A DNA stretch of 64,000 nt from Sphingomonas abietis (GTDB taxonomy: Bacteria; Pseudomonadota; Alphaproteobacteria; Sphingomonadales; Sphingomonadaceae), in the NCBI RefSeq assembly GCF_027625475.1, contig NZ_CP115174.1:2825001-2889000 (forward strand), given 5' to 3'. Shown one piece after another: positions 63,440 through 64,000 of the stretch; the stretch's first letter is position 1; the number at the start of each line of letters is the position of its first letter. The notes under the pieces were generated by a model. That model saw only the letters and a program-made list of their open reading frames with translations, was not told the origin of the DNA and did not search any database. A program made the translations under genes and the position numbers.

Positions 63440-64000
63440 TCAGCGGCCAGTCCAGCGATGCGCGAGCAGTCGGAGCAGCCGCCCGCGCGAGGCCGGCGGC
63501 CGCAGCGCCTCATGCCCGCGCCGCGCATCCTCCCGCGCCAGCACCGCCAACATGCCGAGCGGACGCAGAGCATTGGGCCAGCGCGTCGCCATCGCGCGGT
63601 CGAGCGGTGGCCGCGCAGCGCTTAACACGGCAACGACGCGGTCGCGCGTCGATAGATGGCGGGCGAGATCGGTCAGCGCCCAACCCGCGCCTGCGCCGGC
63701 CAGCCGCTGGGCATCGGCATCCCGGCTTCCCAGCAAGCCCCCGGCCAGAGCGAAAAGCGCAGCCCCACGCCGCTCGGCATGCCATGCGATGGTCGCGTCC
63801 GTCAGGTCCGGATCGTCAAGCAACACCTCCCAACCTTCGGTCAAATCCGCCAGCGCGGCGCCGGGCAGGCCCGATTGGGAGAGCGCCAGCAACAACGGCT
63901 CGGGCGGGACGCTGCCGCCGTCCAGCGCTGCCAGAGCATCGCGCCACCAGGTCAGCCGCAGGAGACCGATGGTGGGTTCGCGCGCCCGCGCCACCAGACT
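63440..64000 (-). CDS. Squalene/phytoene synthase-like protein (5' end beyond window)
   Basis: Only the C-terminal 186 or so codons are visible. REPTIGLLRLTWWRDALAALD (in pieces TIGLLRLTWWRDAL) matches the substrate-site helix of the squalene/phytoene synthase family, and GAGAGWALTDLARHL is the position of the second aspartate-rich region, here with only one clear Asp. Without the N-terminal DxxxD part, it cannot be said whether it is catalytic or an NDUFAF6-like relative. It starts outside the window and ends 53 bp before the EF-hand gene start. Confidence 0.65.
   Translation of the reverse strand, partial: SLVARAREPTIGLLRLTWWRDALAALDGGSVPPEPLLLALSQSGLPGAALADLTEGWEVLLDDPDLTDATIAWHAERRGAALFALAGGLLGSRDADAQRLAGAGAGWALTDLARHLSTRDRVVAVLSAARPPLDRAMATRWPNALRPLGMLAVLAREDARRGHEALRPPASRGRLLRLLAHRWTGR

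Overview
The window is a GC-rich, densely packed chromosomal segment from an alphaproteobacterium, most probably a sphingomonad (Sphingomonas or a close relative). This rests on the trpF-trpB-trpA-accD string, a large TonB-dependent receptor beside a flavin halogenase-like protein and a GH3 glucosidase, an astA-astB pair, an HPr-rel-A type cassette next to phoR, and many palindromic intergenic repeats whose arms begin CCGTTCG or CGTGCTCCTG. No rRNA, tRNA, CRISPR array, prophage or classical insertion sequence was seen.

Layout. 1-3.5 kb: tryptophan synthesis and acetyl-CoA carboxylase genes on the minus strand, joined by ATGA overlaps. 3.7 kb: a lone receiver-domain protein. 4.1-15.3 kb: a nine-gene minus-strand polyamine block (aldehyde dehydrogenase, two glutamine-synthetase-like ligases, two permeases and an ATPase of a PotGHI/SpuFGH transporter, a glutamine amidotransferase-type hydrolase, a SpuC-type and a BauA-type aminotransferase). 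15.4 kb: gamma-carbonic-anhydrase-like protein. 16.1-22.7 kb: TonB receptor, halogenase-like flavoprotein and GH3 glucosidase, with a perfect palindrome upstream. 22.9-23.9 kb: divergent ohrR/ohr with operator palindromes. 24-29 kb: glmS, an Asp/Asn hydroxylase-like protein, glmU and a phosphoglycolate-phosphatase-like HAD protein. 29-31.8 kb: nucleotidyltransferase, HprK-like kinase, PqqD-like protein and a small twin-arginine protein. 31.9-35.3 kb: phoR, a shortened PstS-like lipoprotein, phoU and phoB. 35.4-38.8 kb: pyrF, lapA and a patatin-like protein. 38.9-46.7 kb: DUF4142 protein, radA, uvrD-type helicase, alpha/beta hydrolase, MFS transporter and cysK. 46.8-47.6 kb: a repeat hub holding a GIY-YIG gene between inverted repeats. 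47.6-57.6 kb: acyl-CoA dehydrogenase with a MerR regulator, hisI, purF, SDR, photolyase, histone-deacetylase-like hydrolase, esterase, rppH and DUF481 protein. 57.8-61.4 kb: M20 hydrolase, astA, astB. 61.4-64 kb: trmFO, an EF-hand protein and a partial squalene/phytoene-synthase-like gene.

The most unusual items are: (1) the kinase/PqqD/nucleotidyltransferase cassette, which resembles the tailoring module of phosphorylated lasso peptides but has no lasso peptidase or cyclase and sits next to a small Tat-type protein; (2) a GIY-YIG nuclease gene enclosed by about 31-bp near-perfect inverted repeats of a local palindrome family, with a premature stop; (3) a pho locus without pstCAB and with an internally shortened PstS; and (4) three families of palindromic repeats, one of which is translated as the tail of the polyamine hydrolase.
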